The notes under the pieces: generated by a model | Seen by the model: the letters and a program-made list of their open reading frames with translations, nothing else | Told to the model about the DNA's origin: nothing | The model's database searches: none | Position numbers and translations under genes: made by a program | Shown here: in pieces, positions 8,650 to 17,101 of the stretch | How the letters are laid out: the number at the start of each line of letters is the position of its first letter | How positions within the stretch are numbered: position 1 is the first letter of the stretch | Assembly: GCF_021183625.1 (NCBI RefSeq) | Contig: NZ_CP089214.1 | Span: 6,634,001 to 6,698,000, forward strand | Length of the DNA: 64,000 nucleotides | Direction: 5' to 3' | Origin: Nocardia asteroides | Lineage (GTDB): Bacteria; Actinomycetota; Actinomycetes; Mycobacteriales; Mycobacteriaceae

Positions 8650-8678
8650 CGGCGGCCCTTCTCCGAGAAGGGCCGCCG
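8650..8678. terminator. Bidirectional hairpin terminator
   Basis: Perfect 13-bp stem (CGGCGGCCCTTCT with its complement) and a 3-base loop, lying in the 43-base gap between the convergent gntK and PfpI genes. Confidence 0.75.
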
Positions 8679-8684
8679 GACGGC

Positions 8685-9248
8685 TCAGTGCGCCGGCACC
8701 AGCTGCTCGCCGATGGCGGTGTCGAAGTCGGGCAGGTCGTCGGGGTTGCGCGAGGTGATGAGGGTCCAGCCGTCGTCGGTGGAGCGCACCACCGCCTCGT
8801 CCACCCAGGCGCCGCCCGCGTTGCCGATATCGGTGCGCAGCGACGGATAGCTGGTGAGCGTCTTGCCGCGCACCAGCCCCGCCTCGACCAGCAGCCACGG
8901 GCCGTGGCAGATGGCCGCGATCGGCTTGCCCGCCCTGGCGAACTCGGTGGCCAGCTCGACCGCCTTGGGTTCGGTGCGCAGCTTGTCGGCGTTCACCGTG
9001 CCGCCGGGGACGACCAGGATGTCGAAGTCGGCGGCGGAGACGTCGGCCAGCGCGGTGTCGGCGGTCGCCACCTCGTCCTTCTCGGTGTCGTGCCGGAAGG
9101 TCTGCACGTCGCCGCGCTCCGGGGCGGCGTGCACGACGGTGGCGTTCTTGCCGAGCAGCCACTGCCTGGGGTCGACGAGCTCGTCGTGCTCCACCCCGGT
9201 CTGCGAGGTGATGATCAGGGCCCTTACGCCGTCGAGATTCTCGGTCAT
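8685..9248 (-). CDS. DJ-1/PfpI family protein
   Basis: 187 residues, full-length for the PfpI family (class I glutamine-amidotransferase fold). The nucleophile elbow is A-A-I-C-H-G-P-W (Cys about residue 116), and D-I-L-V-V-P-G-G-T-V-N precedes it. Members act as deglycases, chaperones or proteases; exact activity cannot be told from sequence. It is a cytoplasmic single-gene unit converging on gntK. Confidence 0.85.
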   Translation of the reverse strand: MTENLDGVRALIITSQTGVEHDELVDPRQWLLGKNATVVHAAPERGDVQTFRHDTEKDEVATADTALADVSAADFDILVVPGGTVNADKLRTEPKAVELATEFARAGKPIAAICHGPWLLVEAGLVRGKTLTSYPSLRTDIGNAGGAWVDEAVVRSTDDGWTLITSRNPDDLPDFDTAIGEQLVPAH

Positions 9249-9330
9249 GGTGGGTCGCTCCTTCCGTTCGCCGGATTCGTGCCTTCGCGGTAGTCGTGCC
9301 GCGAGCGGGCGGGCGCAAACCTCGGCGCGG

Positions 9331-10122
9331 CTACGGAGCGGTGACCTCCGGCTCGGGGCAGCGGGCGTCGGAGAGGTAGGGCACGCACACCCCGGTGGCG
9401 TCGGCGAGCAGCATGCGACCCCCGATGAGCAGCGCGAACATGGCGAGCGCGGCGAAGACGAGCACCCAGAACACGGCGGGGAGCCGGGTCAGCCCGGCCA
9501 GCTGGTCGGCGTCGGAATCCCGGGAGCCGTCCCGGCTGCGGGTGCGCTGCAGCTCCACCACCGGCCTGATCCCGGCGATCAGCAGGAACCAGGTGGTCAG
9601 GTAGGCGAACCCGGCCTGCAGCAGGTCGCTGCCGAACCAGGAGACCGCGAACACCGCCCCGCCGACCACGAAGACGGTGAGCGCGCCGTAGAGATTGCGG
9701 ATCTTGATCAGCATGGCGGCCAGCAGCACGATCGTCGTCCACAGCACCAGGGTGATCCGGTCGGCGCCGAGCAGCGCCGCGAAACCCAGCCCCACCAGCG
9801 GCGGCGCCGGGTAGCCCGCGAAGGCGGTGAGGATCATGCCGATGCCGTACGGCTTGCCGCTGGAGACCGTCAGCCCGGAGGTGTCCGAGTGCAGCGTGAT
9901 GGCGCTCAGCCTGCGGCCGGAGAGCAGCGCGACCCCGGCGTGCCCGCCCTCGTGCGCGATCGTCACCGCGGCGCGGGTGACCCGCCAGACCGGGGTGTAG
10001 GCGACGAGGAGGAAGGCCACCGCACCGGTGGCGAGCACCAGCCACCACGGCGGCGGCAGCTGGGTCGAGGTCAGGTTGTCGGCGAGCGACCTGCCCCGGT
10101 CGATCAACTCGGCGGAGTCCAC
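9331..10122 (-). CDS. M50-family membrane metallopeptidase
   Basis: 263 residues with about six to seven hydrophobic segments. A-H-E-G-G-H-A-G (about residues 77-84) is the HExxH zinc motif placed at the start of a membrane helix. This fits the short actinobacterial M50-like family, in which the fold is kept but the PDZ domain of site-2 proteases is absent. It would sit in the cytoplasmic membrane. The substrate is unknown. Confidence 0.8.
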   Translation of the reverse strand: MDSAELIDRGRSLADNLTSTQLPPPWWLVLATGAVAFLLVAYTPVWRVTRAAVTIAHEGGHAGVALLSGRRLSAITLHSDTSGLTVSSGKPYGIGMILTAFAGYPAPPLVGLGFAALLGADRITLVLWTTIVLLAAMLIKIRNLYGALTVFVVGGAVFAVSWFGSDLLQAGFAYLTTWFLLIAGIRPVVELQRTRSRDGSRDSDADQLAGLTRLPAVFWVLVFAALAMFALLIGGRMLLADATGVCVPYLSDARCPEPEVTAP

Positions 10123-10181
10123 CGCCGCACCCTACCGGGCCGGGCCCGATCGCGGTGCCCGGCAAGCGGGTTGGGGGCGGG

Positions 10182-11234
10182 CTACAGCCGCTGGACGCTC
10201 CCGGACTCGGCCGAGCTGCGGGCGGCCTCGAGCACGCGCAGGCCGGTGACGGCGTCGCGGGGATCGACCGGGGCGGGGGCGCCGTCGATGAGCGCGGCGG
10301 CGACGCCCGCGTAGAAGGCCGGGTAGTCGCCGGGGAGGGTGGGGACCGGCTCGGCGTCCAGCTCCGCGCCGACGGTGCCCCAGTGCGCGGAATCGACCGT
10401 GCCCCACGGCTTTCCGTCGTCCGGGCGGCGGCCTTCGCGGAGCGCGGCCTCCTGCGGGTCGAGGCCGTCGACCTGGTAGCCCGCGCGGTCGCCGAGGACG
10501 CGGAAGCGGGGGCCGAGGCGGGGGGCGAGCGCACTCGCCCAGAGGTGGGAGCGGGCGCCGGAGGCGTGGTGCAGGGCGACGAAGGCGTCGTCGTCGGTGC
10601 TGATGCCGGGGCGCAGCCGGTCGAGTTCGCAGTAGACCTCGGTGACCGGGCCGTTCAGCACGATGGCCTGGTCGACCAGGTGCGGGCCGAGGTCGTAGAG
10701 GATGCCTGCGGCGTCCGCCGGGCCGCCGACCTCGCGCCAACCGCCCTTCGGCGTCGGGCGCCAGCGCTCGAAGCGGCTCTCGAAGCGGTGCACGCGGCCG
10801 AGCACGCCCTCCTCGACCAGGCGGCGGACGGTGCGGAAGTCGCCGTCCCAGCGGCGGTTCTGGAACACGGTGAGCAGCAGGGACCGCTCGTTCGCGCGGG
10901 TCACCAGGGCCGCTGCCTCGTCGGCGGTCACCGTGAACGGTTTGTCGACGACCACCGGGATGCCCGCGTCGAGTGCCAGCGCGGCCAGCGGGGCGTGCGT
11001 GCGGTTCGGCGTGGCGACGACGACAAGGGCCGTGCCCGCCGGGTCGGCGAAGAGGGCGTCGGGGGTCTCCAGGACCCGGACGCCGGGGTGCTCGCGCCGG
11101 GCCTGCTCGGCGCGCTCGGCCGAGCCGGTGATCACGGTGGCGACGCGGAGGCGCGGGTCGGCCGCGATCAGCGGGGCGTGGAAGACGGAGCCGGCGAGGC
11201 CGTAGCCGATGATCGCGACATCGAGAGCGCTCAT
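10182..11234 (-). CDS. Gfo/Idh/MocA family NAD(P)-dependent oxidoreductase
   Basis: 350 residues from the ATG at 11234. The Rossmann motif is I-I-G-Y-G-L-A-G (residues 7-14), followed by V-V-A-T-P-N-R-T-H and V-V-V-D-K-P-F, the E/D-K-P signature with the catalytic Lys. G-I-L-Y-D-L-G-P-H-L-V-D is the conserved motif of the C-terminal domain. Members oxidise sugar or inositol hydroxyls; the substrate here is unknown. Both neighbours are also on the minus strand, but gaps of about 60 and 140 bases argue for separate transcripts. Confidence 0.87.
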   Translation of the reverse strand: MSALDVAIIGYGLAGSVFHAPLIAADPRLRVATVITGSAERAEQARREHPGVRVLETPDALFADPAGTALVVVATPNRTHAPLAALALDAGIPVVVDKPFTVTADEAAALVTRANERSLLLTVFQNRRWDGDFRTVRRLVEEGVLGRVHRFESRFERWRPTPKGGWREVGGPADAAGILYDLGPHLVDQAIVLNGPVTEVYCELDRLRPGISTDDDAFVALHHASGARSHLWASALAPRLGPRFRVLGDRAGYQVDGLDPQEAALREGRRPDDGKPWGTVDSAHWGTVGAELDAEPVPTLPGDYPAFYAGVAAALIDGAPAPVDPRDAVTGLRVLEAARSSAESGSVQRL

Positions 11235-11371
11235 GTGCTCGACGCTACCGGCGTCGGGCTCGCCCGGACGGCCACCGTCCGGCGCGTCCCGTATCGCTTC
11301 GGCTCCGCCTGCCCACACATCAGCCGAGCCGGAGCGCTGTCAGCGCCGCCGGAAGGTGGGCGATCGCGACA

Positions 11372-12121
11372 TCACCCTTCGGTCTTCTTGAGATCGGACT
11401 TCCACTCCCGGAACCCCTCCTCGGTGCGCCCCCGCCGCCAGTACCCGGAGATCGAGGCCGCCCACTCGGCGGGCACATTGCGCTCCCGGCGCACGTACCG
11501 GCGAATATCGTGCATGACGGCCTGCGCCTCGCCGTGCACGAACACCTGCACCTGCCCCTCGCGCCACTCGGCGACCCGCACCGTCTCGGCGAGCAGCTCA
11601 CCCGGCGGCCGGTCGCCGCGGTGCAGCCAGGTGAGCTCGATCCCGTCCGGATGATCGAGCTTGAGCTCCTCCTCCACCCCGGCCACCTCGACGAACGCCA
11701 CCCCGACGGCGTCGGCGGGCATCGCCTCGAGCCCGGCGGCGATGGCGGGCAGCGCCGCCTCGTCGCCGGCGAGCAGGTGCCAGTCCGCGTCGGCGCGCGG
11801 CGTGTAGGCGCCGCCGGGGCCGTAGACGTCGATGGTGGTGCCCGGCTGGACCGAGGCCGCCCACGGCCCGGCGATGCCCTCGGCCCCGTGGTAGACGAAG
11901 TCGGCGGCCAGCGTGCCCGCCTCGACGTCGACGCTGCGCACGGTGTACGTGCGCTGCACCTCGGTGCCGTCCTCCTGCGGGAAGAGCAGCTTGATGTAGG
12001 AGTCGCTGTGCTCGCTCGGCCGGAACGCCGCGAAGCCGGGGCCGCCGAAGTGCACCCGGATCAGGTGCGGGGTGAGCTGTTCGGTGCGCAACACGGTGAG
12101 GGTGGTGCGGGGTCGGGCCAC
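11372..12121 (-). CDS. Siderophore-interacting protein (ViuB/SIP family ferric reductase)
   Basis: 249 residues. The N-terminal FAD domain has R-T-Y-T-V-R (about residues 78-83). The C-terminal SIP domain has L-A-G-D-E-A-A-L-P-A-I, which contacts the reductant, V-F-V-H-G-E-A, and S-G-Y-W-R-R-G near the end. These cytoplasmic flavoproteins reduce ferric siderophores to release iron. A palindromic element resembling a DtxR/IdeR box lies about 20 bases upstream, fitting iron repression. No siderophore synthesis or uptake genes are adjacent. Confidence 0.9.
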   Translation of the reverse strand: MARPRTTLTVLRTEQLTPHLIRVHFGGPGFAAFRPSEHSDSYIKLLFPQEDGTEVQRTYTVRSVDVEAGTLAADFVYHGAEGIAGPWAASVQPGTTIDVYGPGGAYTPRADADWHLLAGDEAALPAIAAGLEAMPADAVGVAFVEVAGVEEELKLDHPDGIELTWLHRGDRPPGELLAETVRVAEWREGQVQVFVHGEAQAVMHDIRRYVRRERNVPAEWAASISGYWRRGRTEEGFREWKSDLKKTEG

Positions 12122-12142
12122 GGGGCTACCTCCGATATCGGC

Positions 12143-12161
12143 AATAAGGGTTGCCTTACTA
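12143..12161 (-). promoter_or_regulatory. Possible DtxR/IdeR iron box
   Basis: The minus strand reads TAAGG-CAAC-CCTTA, a 5-bp inverted repeat about 25 bases before the siderophore-interacting protein start. It shares the AGGC core and CCT arm of the IdeR consensus but several positions differ. Confidence 0.4.
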
Positions 12162-12200
12162 CGCTACGCCCCGGGTGCCCCGCGCGAACGCTCGCCTTGG

Positions 12201-12386
12201 TCAGGAGAGTTCCTGGCTCACCGCGTTCGGCCCGTCGAAGGTGCGCTCGGGCAGGTCGCCGAGTGCGTCGAGCACGTCGTCGCTCGCACTGTTGGACCTG
12301 GCGGCGGCCAGCAGGTCGTCGCGGTCGGCCGGGTAGTCGACGCCGGACAGGAACTTCTGCACCTGGATCGGGTTGACCTGTGCCAT
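12201..12386 (-). CDS. DUF2795 domain protein
   Basis: 61 residues; GGAGATCAGCG lies just before the ATG. The sequence P-I-Q-V-Q-K-F-L-S-G-V-D-Y-P-A-D-R-D-D-L then A-L-G-D-L-P-E-R-T-F matches DUF2795, a small helical domain common in actinobacteria and cyanobacteria, possibly a winged-helix-like fold. No biochemical role is known. It is divergent from the epimerase gene at 12510. Confidence 0.8.
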   Translation of the reverse strand: MAQVNPIQVQKFLSGVDYPADRDDLLAAARSNSASDDVLDALGDLPERTFDGPNAVSQELS

Positions 12387-12509
12387 CGCTGATCTCCTCT
12401 CGGTGAATGGACGCCTCGCTCTACCACCCGTCCCCGGCGGCAAACCACCGGTGTGCCGCTCGCTGGCCGGGGTAGGGCGCGGAGAGGAGAACCGAACGAG
12501 GAGGCCGGA

Positions 12510-13586
12510 ATGCGAGTCGTTGTGCTCGGCGCGTCGGGCAATGTGGGCACCGCCGTGCTCGCCGCACTGATCGGGGACCCCGCCGTCGACAAGATCAGGG
12601 CGGTGGCGCGCCGCATCCCGGACGAGCCGGCACCGGGCGTGGAGTGGGTGCGCGCCGATATTCGCACCGACGACCTCGCCCCGATCTGCGCGGGCGCCGA
12701 CGCCGTGGTGCACCTGGCCTGGATGATGCAGCCCATGCACGCCCCGCTGGACACCTGGCGCGGCAATGTCACCGGTACCGAGCGGGTGCTGCGCGCGGTC
12801 GCCGCCTCCTCGGTGACCGCGCTGGTCTACACCTCCTCGGTCGGCGCCTACTCACCCCGCGCCGACCTGCGCCCGGTGACCGAGAGCTGGCCGACCGACG
12901 GCAGGCCGACCGCCGCCTACACCAGGGAGAAGGCGTACGTGGAGCGGCTGCTCGACACCTTCGAGTGGGAACACCCCGGCTGCCGGGTGGTCCGGCTGCG
13001 GCCCGCCTTCGTCTTCCAGCGCGCGGCCGCCGCCGAGCAGCGCAGGCTCTTCCTCGGCCCGTTCTTCCCGAATCGGCTACTGCGCACCGGGGCGATTCCG
13101 GTGCTGCCGCTGCCCGCCCGGCTGACCATGCAGGCGGTGCACGCCACCGACGTGGCCGCCGCCGTCCGGGCCGCGCTCACCCGCGAGGTGGGCGGGCCGT
13201 TCAACCTGGCCGCCGAGCCGGTGCTCGACCGCGACCGGCTCGCCGAGGTCTTCGGCGCCCGCCCGATCACCGTGCCGGACCGCCTCTTCCAGGGCGCGGT
13301 CGCCGCCGCATGGGGGCTCCGGCTCGCCCCCGCCGCCCCCGAGCTCTTCGCCGCCTTCCTCCGGCTGCCGGTGCTGGACAGCGGCCGGGCCGCCGCCGAG
13401 CTGCGCTGGCGGCCGCGCTACACCGCCGTCGAGGCGCTGCGCGAGCTGATCGACGGGCTGCGCGACGGTGCGGGCGGGCCGACCCCCGCGCTGGCCACCG
13501 ACGCGGGCGGGCGGTGGCGCTGGCGCGAACTACGGTCGGGCATCGGCGGGTACGACCCGGTGGACCGGGAGCCGGTCGCGAACTGA
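12510..13586 (+). CDS. NAD-dependent epimerase/dehydratase (extended SDR)
   Basis: 358 residues; GAGGAGG precedes the ATG. The N-terminal motif is V-L-G-A-S-G-N-V-G (residues 5-13), the catalytic pair Y-T-R-E-K lies near residues 136-140, and T-S-S-V-G-A-Y holds the catalytic Ser. The C-terminal ~60 residues, ending in a basic R-W-R-W-R stretch, go beyond the core fold. The substrate cannot be inferred. An intrinsic terminator with a T-run follows. Confidence 0.82.
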   Translation: MRVVVLGASGNVGTAVLAALIGDPAVDKIRAVARRIPDEPAPGVEWVRADIRTDDLAPICAGADAVVHLAWMMQPMHAPLDTWRGNVTGTERVLRAVAASSVTALVYTSSVGAYSPRADLRPVTESWPTDGRPTAAYTREKAYVERLLDTFEWEHPGCRVVRLRPAFVFQRAAAAEQRRLFLGPFFPNRLLRTGAIPVLPLPARLTMQAVHATDVAAAVRAALTREVGGPFNLAAEPVLDRDRLAEVFGARPITVPDRLFQGAVAAAWGLRLAPAAPELFAAFLRLPVLDSGRAAAELRWRPRYTAVEALRELIDGLRDGAGGPTPALATDAGGRWRWRELRSGIGGYDPVDREPVAN

Positions 13587-13692
13587 CCCGCGGCGCGGGA
13601 GGCCGAGGTTCTGTACCGCCGCGGGGACGCCCACCGCACGAGTCGTCGTCCGGTGGCGCAGTCGACCGGGGCCGCCTGCCGCTGTGCGGAGC

Positions 13693-13712
13693 CGGAGCGT
13701 CGCTCCGCTTTT
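13693..13712 (+). terminator. Intrinsic terminator with T-run
   Basis: CGGAGC-GTC-GCTCCG stem followed by CTTTT, about 105 bases after the epimerase stop. T-runs are rare in this GC-rich window, which supports the call. Confidence 0.6.
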
Positions 13713-13739
13713 GCGATGGCGGGGCCGTGCGCCCCGGTC

Positions 13740-15188
13740 CTAGCTCTCTGCCTCGGCGCGCGGCGCCCCCTCCGGCGGCGGCTCGACCACGAGCGCGCAG
13801 GCCGCGATCATCGCCACCGCGGCTACCACCAGCGCGATGAACACCAGGTGCGTGCCTGCCGCCAGATCGGCGGGGCGCGGCGGGTCGACGTCCCCGACCC
13901 TGGCGTTCACCAGCGCGCCGAAGATCGCCACGCCGACGGCGCTGCCGATCGACCGGGTGAACATGACGGTCGAGGTCACCACCCCGCGCCCGCCCCACGC
14001 CGCGTGCGACTGCGCCGCGATGAGCGTCGGGGTGGAGACCATGCCGAGCCCGGCGCCGATCAGGAAGCAGGAGAGCGCCACCTGCCACAGCGGCGACGCC
14101 GCCGAGATCAGCAGCGTGGTGCCCGCGCCCGCCGCACAGAGCAGGCTGCCGAGCAGCGCGGTCCGGCGGAAGCCGATGCGCAGGTAGAAGCGGCCGGCCT
14201 GGGAGGCGGTGACCGGCCAGCCGAGGGTGAGCACCCCGACGGTGAGCCCGGCGGCCAGCGCGCTCACGCCGAGCACGCCCTGGGCGAAGGTCGGGACGAA
14301 CGAGGTCACGCCCATCAGCACCGCCCCGACCAGCAGCGAGACCGCCGCGGCGGCGAGCACCGGGCGCCGGGTGAAGAGCCCGAGCGGCAGGATCGGATCC
14401 CGCACCCGCCGCTCCACCAGCACGAAGAGCAGCAGCGCCAGCCCGCCGCCGGCGAAGACGCCGAGCCCGGCGGGGGAGGTCCAGCCCCAGCTGGTGCCGC
14501 CCTCCAGCAGCCCCAGGATCAGCGCGCCCGCGCCGAGCGTGAGCAGCACCGCGCCGAGCGCGTCGATCGGGCCGCGCGCGGTGCTCCGCCGCTCGTGGAA
14601 GTGCCGCACCAGCATCACCGCGGCGAGCGCGGAGAGCGGCAGGTTCACCAGGAAGATCCAGCGCCAGTCCAGGTAGTCGGCGAAGAGCCCGCCGAGCAGC
14701 GGCCCGAGCACCGAGGCGGCGGCCCAGACGCTGGCCATGTAGCCCTGCACGGTGGCCCGCTCGCGCAGCGTGTAGAGGTCGCTCGCCATGGTCATGGTCA
14801 TCGGCATGATGGCGCCCGCGCCGATGCCCTGCACCGCGCGGAACACGATGAGCCAGGTCATCCCGCCCGCCAGCCCGCAGAGCAGCGAGCCGAGCGCGAA
14901 GACAGCGATCCCGCCGAGCAGCACCGGCTTGCGGCCGACGGCGTCGGCGAGCTTGCCGTACAGCGGCACCGTCACCGCCTGGGCCAGCAGGTAGACCGAG
15001 AACAGCCAGGGGAAGCGGTCGAAGCCGCCGACGCTCGCGGTGATCGCGGGCACCGCGGTGGCCAGGATGGTGGAGTCCAGCGCGATCAGCCCGGAGGCCA
15101 GCATCATGGCGGCCAGGATCGGGCCGCGTTCGGAGCGGAACCCGACCCCGCCCGCCGGAGTCGTTGACACGGGGGTGTCGGTGGACAC
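13740..15188 (-). CDS. MFS drug exporter, DHA2 (EmrB/QacA) family
   Basis: 482 residues from a GTG at 15188; GAGGAG sits seven bases upstream, so this start is preferred over an ATG 35 codons earlier. About 14 membrane helices fit the DHA2 family. Motifs: L-D-S-T-I-L-A-T-A-V-P (helix 1, motif D1), G-K-L-A-D-A-V-G-R-K (motif A), and the helix-5 motif C stretch near A-S-V-L-G-P-L-L-G-G. It should export hydrophobic compounds by proton antiport. It is divergent from the MpaB-like gene; the shared promoter holds a dyad. Confidence 0.9.
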   Translation of the reverse strand: MSTDTPVSTTPAGGVGFRSERGPILAAMMLASGLIALDSTILATAVPAITASVGGFDRFPWLFSVYLLAQAVTVPLYGKLADAVGRKPVLLGGIAVFALGSLLCGLAGGMTWLIVFRAVQGIGAGAIMPMTMTMASDLYTLRERATVQGYMASVWAAASVLGPLLGGLFADYLDWRWIFLVNLPLSALAAVMLVRHFHERRSTARGPIDALGAVLLTLGAGALILGLLEGGTSWGWTSPAGLGVFAGGGLALLLFVLVERRVRDPILPLGLFTRRPVLAAAAVSLLVGAVLMGVTSFVPTFAQGVLGVSALAAGLTVGVLTLGWPVTASQAGRFYLRIGFRRTALLGSLLCAAGAGTTLLISAASPLWQVALSCFLIGAGLGMVSTPTLIAAQSHAAWGGRGVVTSTVMFTRSIGSAVGVAIFGALVNARVGDVDPPRPADLAAGTHLVFIALVVAAVAMIAACALVVEPPPEGAPRAEAES

Positions 15189-15207
15189 GGCGCGCTCCTC
15201 GGGATCG

Positions 15208-15224
15208 TTCGATTCGCTATCGAA
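15208..15224. promoter_or_regulatory. Inverted repeat operator candidate in the exporter promoter
   Basis: TTCGAT-N5-ATCGAA, a perfect 6-bp inverted repeat between the DHA2 exporter and the divergent oxygenase, 20 bases before the exporter start. It is typical of a TetR- or MarR-type operator, but no regulator gene is adjacent. Confidence 0.5.
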
Positions 15225-15320
15225 TTTATCGGGCTCGCTCCGGTCCGCGCACGCGGGTTTCCACCGATCATCCGCTGATAGAGTGAGTGTCAATCGGTCT
15301 CATCTACTCAGAGGTGGCAC

Positions 15321-16076
15321 ATGGACGTGTCCAGGCTCCGCCGCACCGCCCCCGAGGCCGACTCGCTGCTCGGCCGCTACCTCGGCGACCGCCGCTTCGC
15401 GCTGGCGCTGCCGCGCGCGGTCGGGCTGCAGATCCTGCACCCCTCGGTGGCCGCCGCGATCGTGGCGCACGCGCCGAGCTCGCTCTGGCACCACAAGAAA
15501 CGGGTGGTCTCGCACCTGGTGCACCTGGCCTACACCCCGCGCGACCCGCACCCGGCCGTCCGCTACGGCGACGAGCTGGTGCACGGCGTCGACAGCAGGG
15601 GCCGCCGCTACCACGGCCTCACCCCGGAGCTCTTCTTCTTCCAGCACGCCACCTACGTGGACACCCTGGTGACCGCCATCGAGACCTTCGCCCGCCCGCT
15701 CCGGGACGCCGAGAAGGAGGAGCTCTACGCCGACTGCTGCCGCTGGTACCTGCGCTACGGCATCTCCGCCCGACCCATGCCCGAAACCTGGGCCGGCTTC
15801 ACCGCGTACCTGGACCGGGTCTGCGCCACCGAGCTCACGGTCACCCCGGACAGCGCGCTGCTCACCCCCGCGCTGCTGCGCCCGGACGCCTGGTGGCCGC
15901 GCACCCTGCCCGGCCCGGCGGTGCGCGCACTGCTGCATCCGCGCACCCGCGAACTGCTCGACGTGCCGCTGCGACCGGGCGATCGGGTGGCGAGCGCGGC
16001 GCACGCGATCGCGGTGCGTACCGTGCTCGCCGGGCTCACCCCGCGGGCCAGGCTGATCCCGGCCGCGCGCCGGTAG
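15321..16076 (+). CDS. MpaB-family oxygenase (DUF2236)
   Basis: 251 residues. R-A-V-G-L-Q-I-L-H-P-S-V-A-A-A near residue 35, V-R-Y-G-D-E-L-V-H-G-V near residue 74, and W-A-G-F-T-A-Y-L-D-R-V are DUF2236/MpaB landmarks. The family includes the membrane heme oxygenase MpaB and the latex-clearing protein Lcp. Usual members run 270-300 residues, so this is a short one. Substrate unknown. It shares a divergent promoter with the exporter, hinting at common control. Confidence 0.78.
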   Translation: MDVSRLRRTAPEADSLLGRYLGDRRFALALPRAVGLQILHPSVAAAIVAHAPSSLWHHKKRVVSHLVHLAYTPRDPHPAVRYGDELVHGVDSRGRRYHGLTPELFFFQHATYVDTLVTAIETFARPLRDAEKEELYADCCRWYLRYGISARPMPETWAGFTAYLDRVCATELTVTPDSALLTPALLRPDAWWPRTLPGPAVRALLHPRTRELLDVPLRPGDRVASAAHAIAVRTVLAGLTPRARLIPAARR

Positions 16077-16216
16077 CGGATCGGCGGCTACCGAAACGGC
16101 CCGTCCACGTCGGTGTGTCGGATCGGCGCGCGCCGATGGGGTAGTTTGGCCGCTGAAGGCCACCCGGTGTCCAGCCACGGGCACGTGGGCGGCCTCGACA
16201 TTGGCGGAGGTTGTTG

Positions 16217-16255
16217 ATGATGATCCCGGACACTGACGGAGCGGTCGCCCGGTGA
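16217..16255 (+). CDS. 12-codon leader peptide coupled to the STAS gene
   Basis: An ATG-ATG pair lies six bases after a strong GGCGGAGG ribosome site. The reading frame, M-M-I-P-D-T-D-G-A-V-A-R, ends in a TGA that overlaps the GTG start of the STAS gene as GTGA. The STAS start has no ribosome site of its own within the usual distance. It may couple or set translation of the STAS protein. The call rests only on this arrangement. Confidence 0.45.
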   Translation: MMIPDTDGAVAR

Positions 16256-16614
16256 GCGCTGAGGACAGGGCACTGGACGTCCGTACCGAGACGGTCGGGT
16301 CGACCGTCGTGCTGACGGCGGCCGGTGAGATCGACATGGCGTCGGCGCCCGACCTGCAGTCGGCGGTGGAGGAGGCGTTGCGGGCGGAGCCGCCCGTACT
16401 GGTGGTGGATCTATCCGGCGTCGGGTTCTTCGGCTCCGCCGGGCTGAGCGTGCTGCTCGTGGCCGCCGAGGCGGCGCCGGAGCGCTCGCTCCGGGTGGTG
16501 GCGTCCGAGCCGGTGCGCAGGCCGATCGAGATCACCGGCCTGGACCGGGTGCTCCAGGTCTTCGCGACCAGGGACGACGCGCTGGCGTCGGAGGAGGTCC
16601 GCCCGTCCGAGTGA
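16252..16614 (+). CDS. STAS-domain anti-sigma factor antagonist
   Basis: 120 residues from a GTG start. It is a single STAS domain: G-E-I-D-M-A-S-A-P-D-L, then V-V-D-L-S-G-V-G-F-F-G-S-A-G-L-S-V-L-L, where the Ser of G-S-A-G is the expected phosphorylation site. In partner switching the dephosphorylated form binds an anti-sigma factor and frees the sigma factor. It converges on the receiver/kinase/PP2C operon, whose SpoIIE-type phosphatase could act on such a protein. That link is inference. Confidence 0.88.
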   Translation: MSAEDRALDVRTETVGSTVVLTAAGEIDMASAPDLQSAVEEALRAEPPVLVVDLSGVGFFGSAGLSVLLVAAEAAPERSLRVVASEPVRRPIEITGLDRVLQVFATRDDALASEEVRPSE

Positions 16615-16629
16615 CGGGCCGCAGCTGGG

Positions 16630-16650
16630 TCCCGGGGCGGAGCCCCGGGA
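16630..16650. terminator. Bidirectional hairpin terminator
   Basis: Perfect 9-bp stem TCCCGGGGC/GCCCCGGGA with a GGA loop in the short gap between the convergent STAS and response-regulator genes. Confidence 0.7.
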
Positions 16651-16657
16651 TAACCCC

Positions 16658-17101
16658 CTACCGCTGCCGCGGCAGCCGCACCACCTGCACGAAGAAGTCG
16701 TCGATCTGCTTGATCGCCGCGACGAACTGGTCCAGGTCGACCGGTTTCGTCACGTAGGCGTTGGCGTGCAGCTTGTAGCTGCGCAGGATGTCCTCCTCCG
16801 CCGCCGAGGTGGTGAGCACGACAACCGGGATGGACGCCAGGTCGGGATCGGATTTGATCCGCTCCAGCACCTGGCGTCCGTCGTATTTCGGCAGGTTCAG
16901 GTCGAGCAGGATCAGATCCGGCCGCGGCGCCTCGCCCCACGGGCCCTTCCGGTAGAGGAACTCCAGCGCCTCCTCGCCGTCGTGCGCCACGTAGAGGTTG
17001 TTGCCGATCTTGTTGTCCTCGAAGGCTTCGCGGGTCATCAGCTCGTCGCCGGGGTCGTCCTCCACCAGCAGGATGTCGATGGGCTCGCCGGAACTCGTCA
17101 C
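16658..17101 (-). CDS. Single-domain response regulator, Rcp1 type
   Basis: 147 residues from a GTG that overlaps the kinase stop as GTGA. It is a lone receiver domain: L-L-V-E-D-D-P-G-D near the N-terminus, phospho-acceptor Asp in D-L-I-L-L-D-L-N-L-P, V-V-V-L-T-T-S with the conserved Thr/Ser, and Y-V-T-K-P-V with the conserved Lys. E-A-L-E-F-L-Y-R-K-G is typical of Rcp1-like regulators. There is no output domain, so it probably signals by protein contact or acts as a phosphate sink for the kinase upstream. Confidence 0.9.
   Translation of the reverse strand: MTSSGEPIDILLVEDDPGDELMTREAFEDNKIGNNLYVAHDGEEALEFLYRKGPWGEAPRPDLILLDLNLPKYDGRQVLERIKSDPDLASIPVVVLTTSAAEEDILRSYKLHANAYVTKPVDLDQFVAAIKQIDDFFVQVVRLPRQR

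Noticed and set aside
13653..15167. A 504-codon plus-strand frame rich in His, Gln and Glu
   Set aside because: Antisense shadow of the DHA2 exporter; low complexity and no ribosome site.
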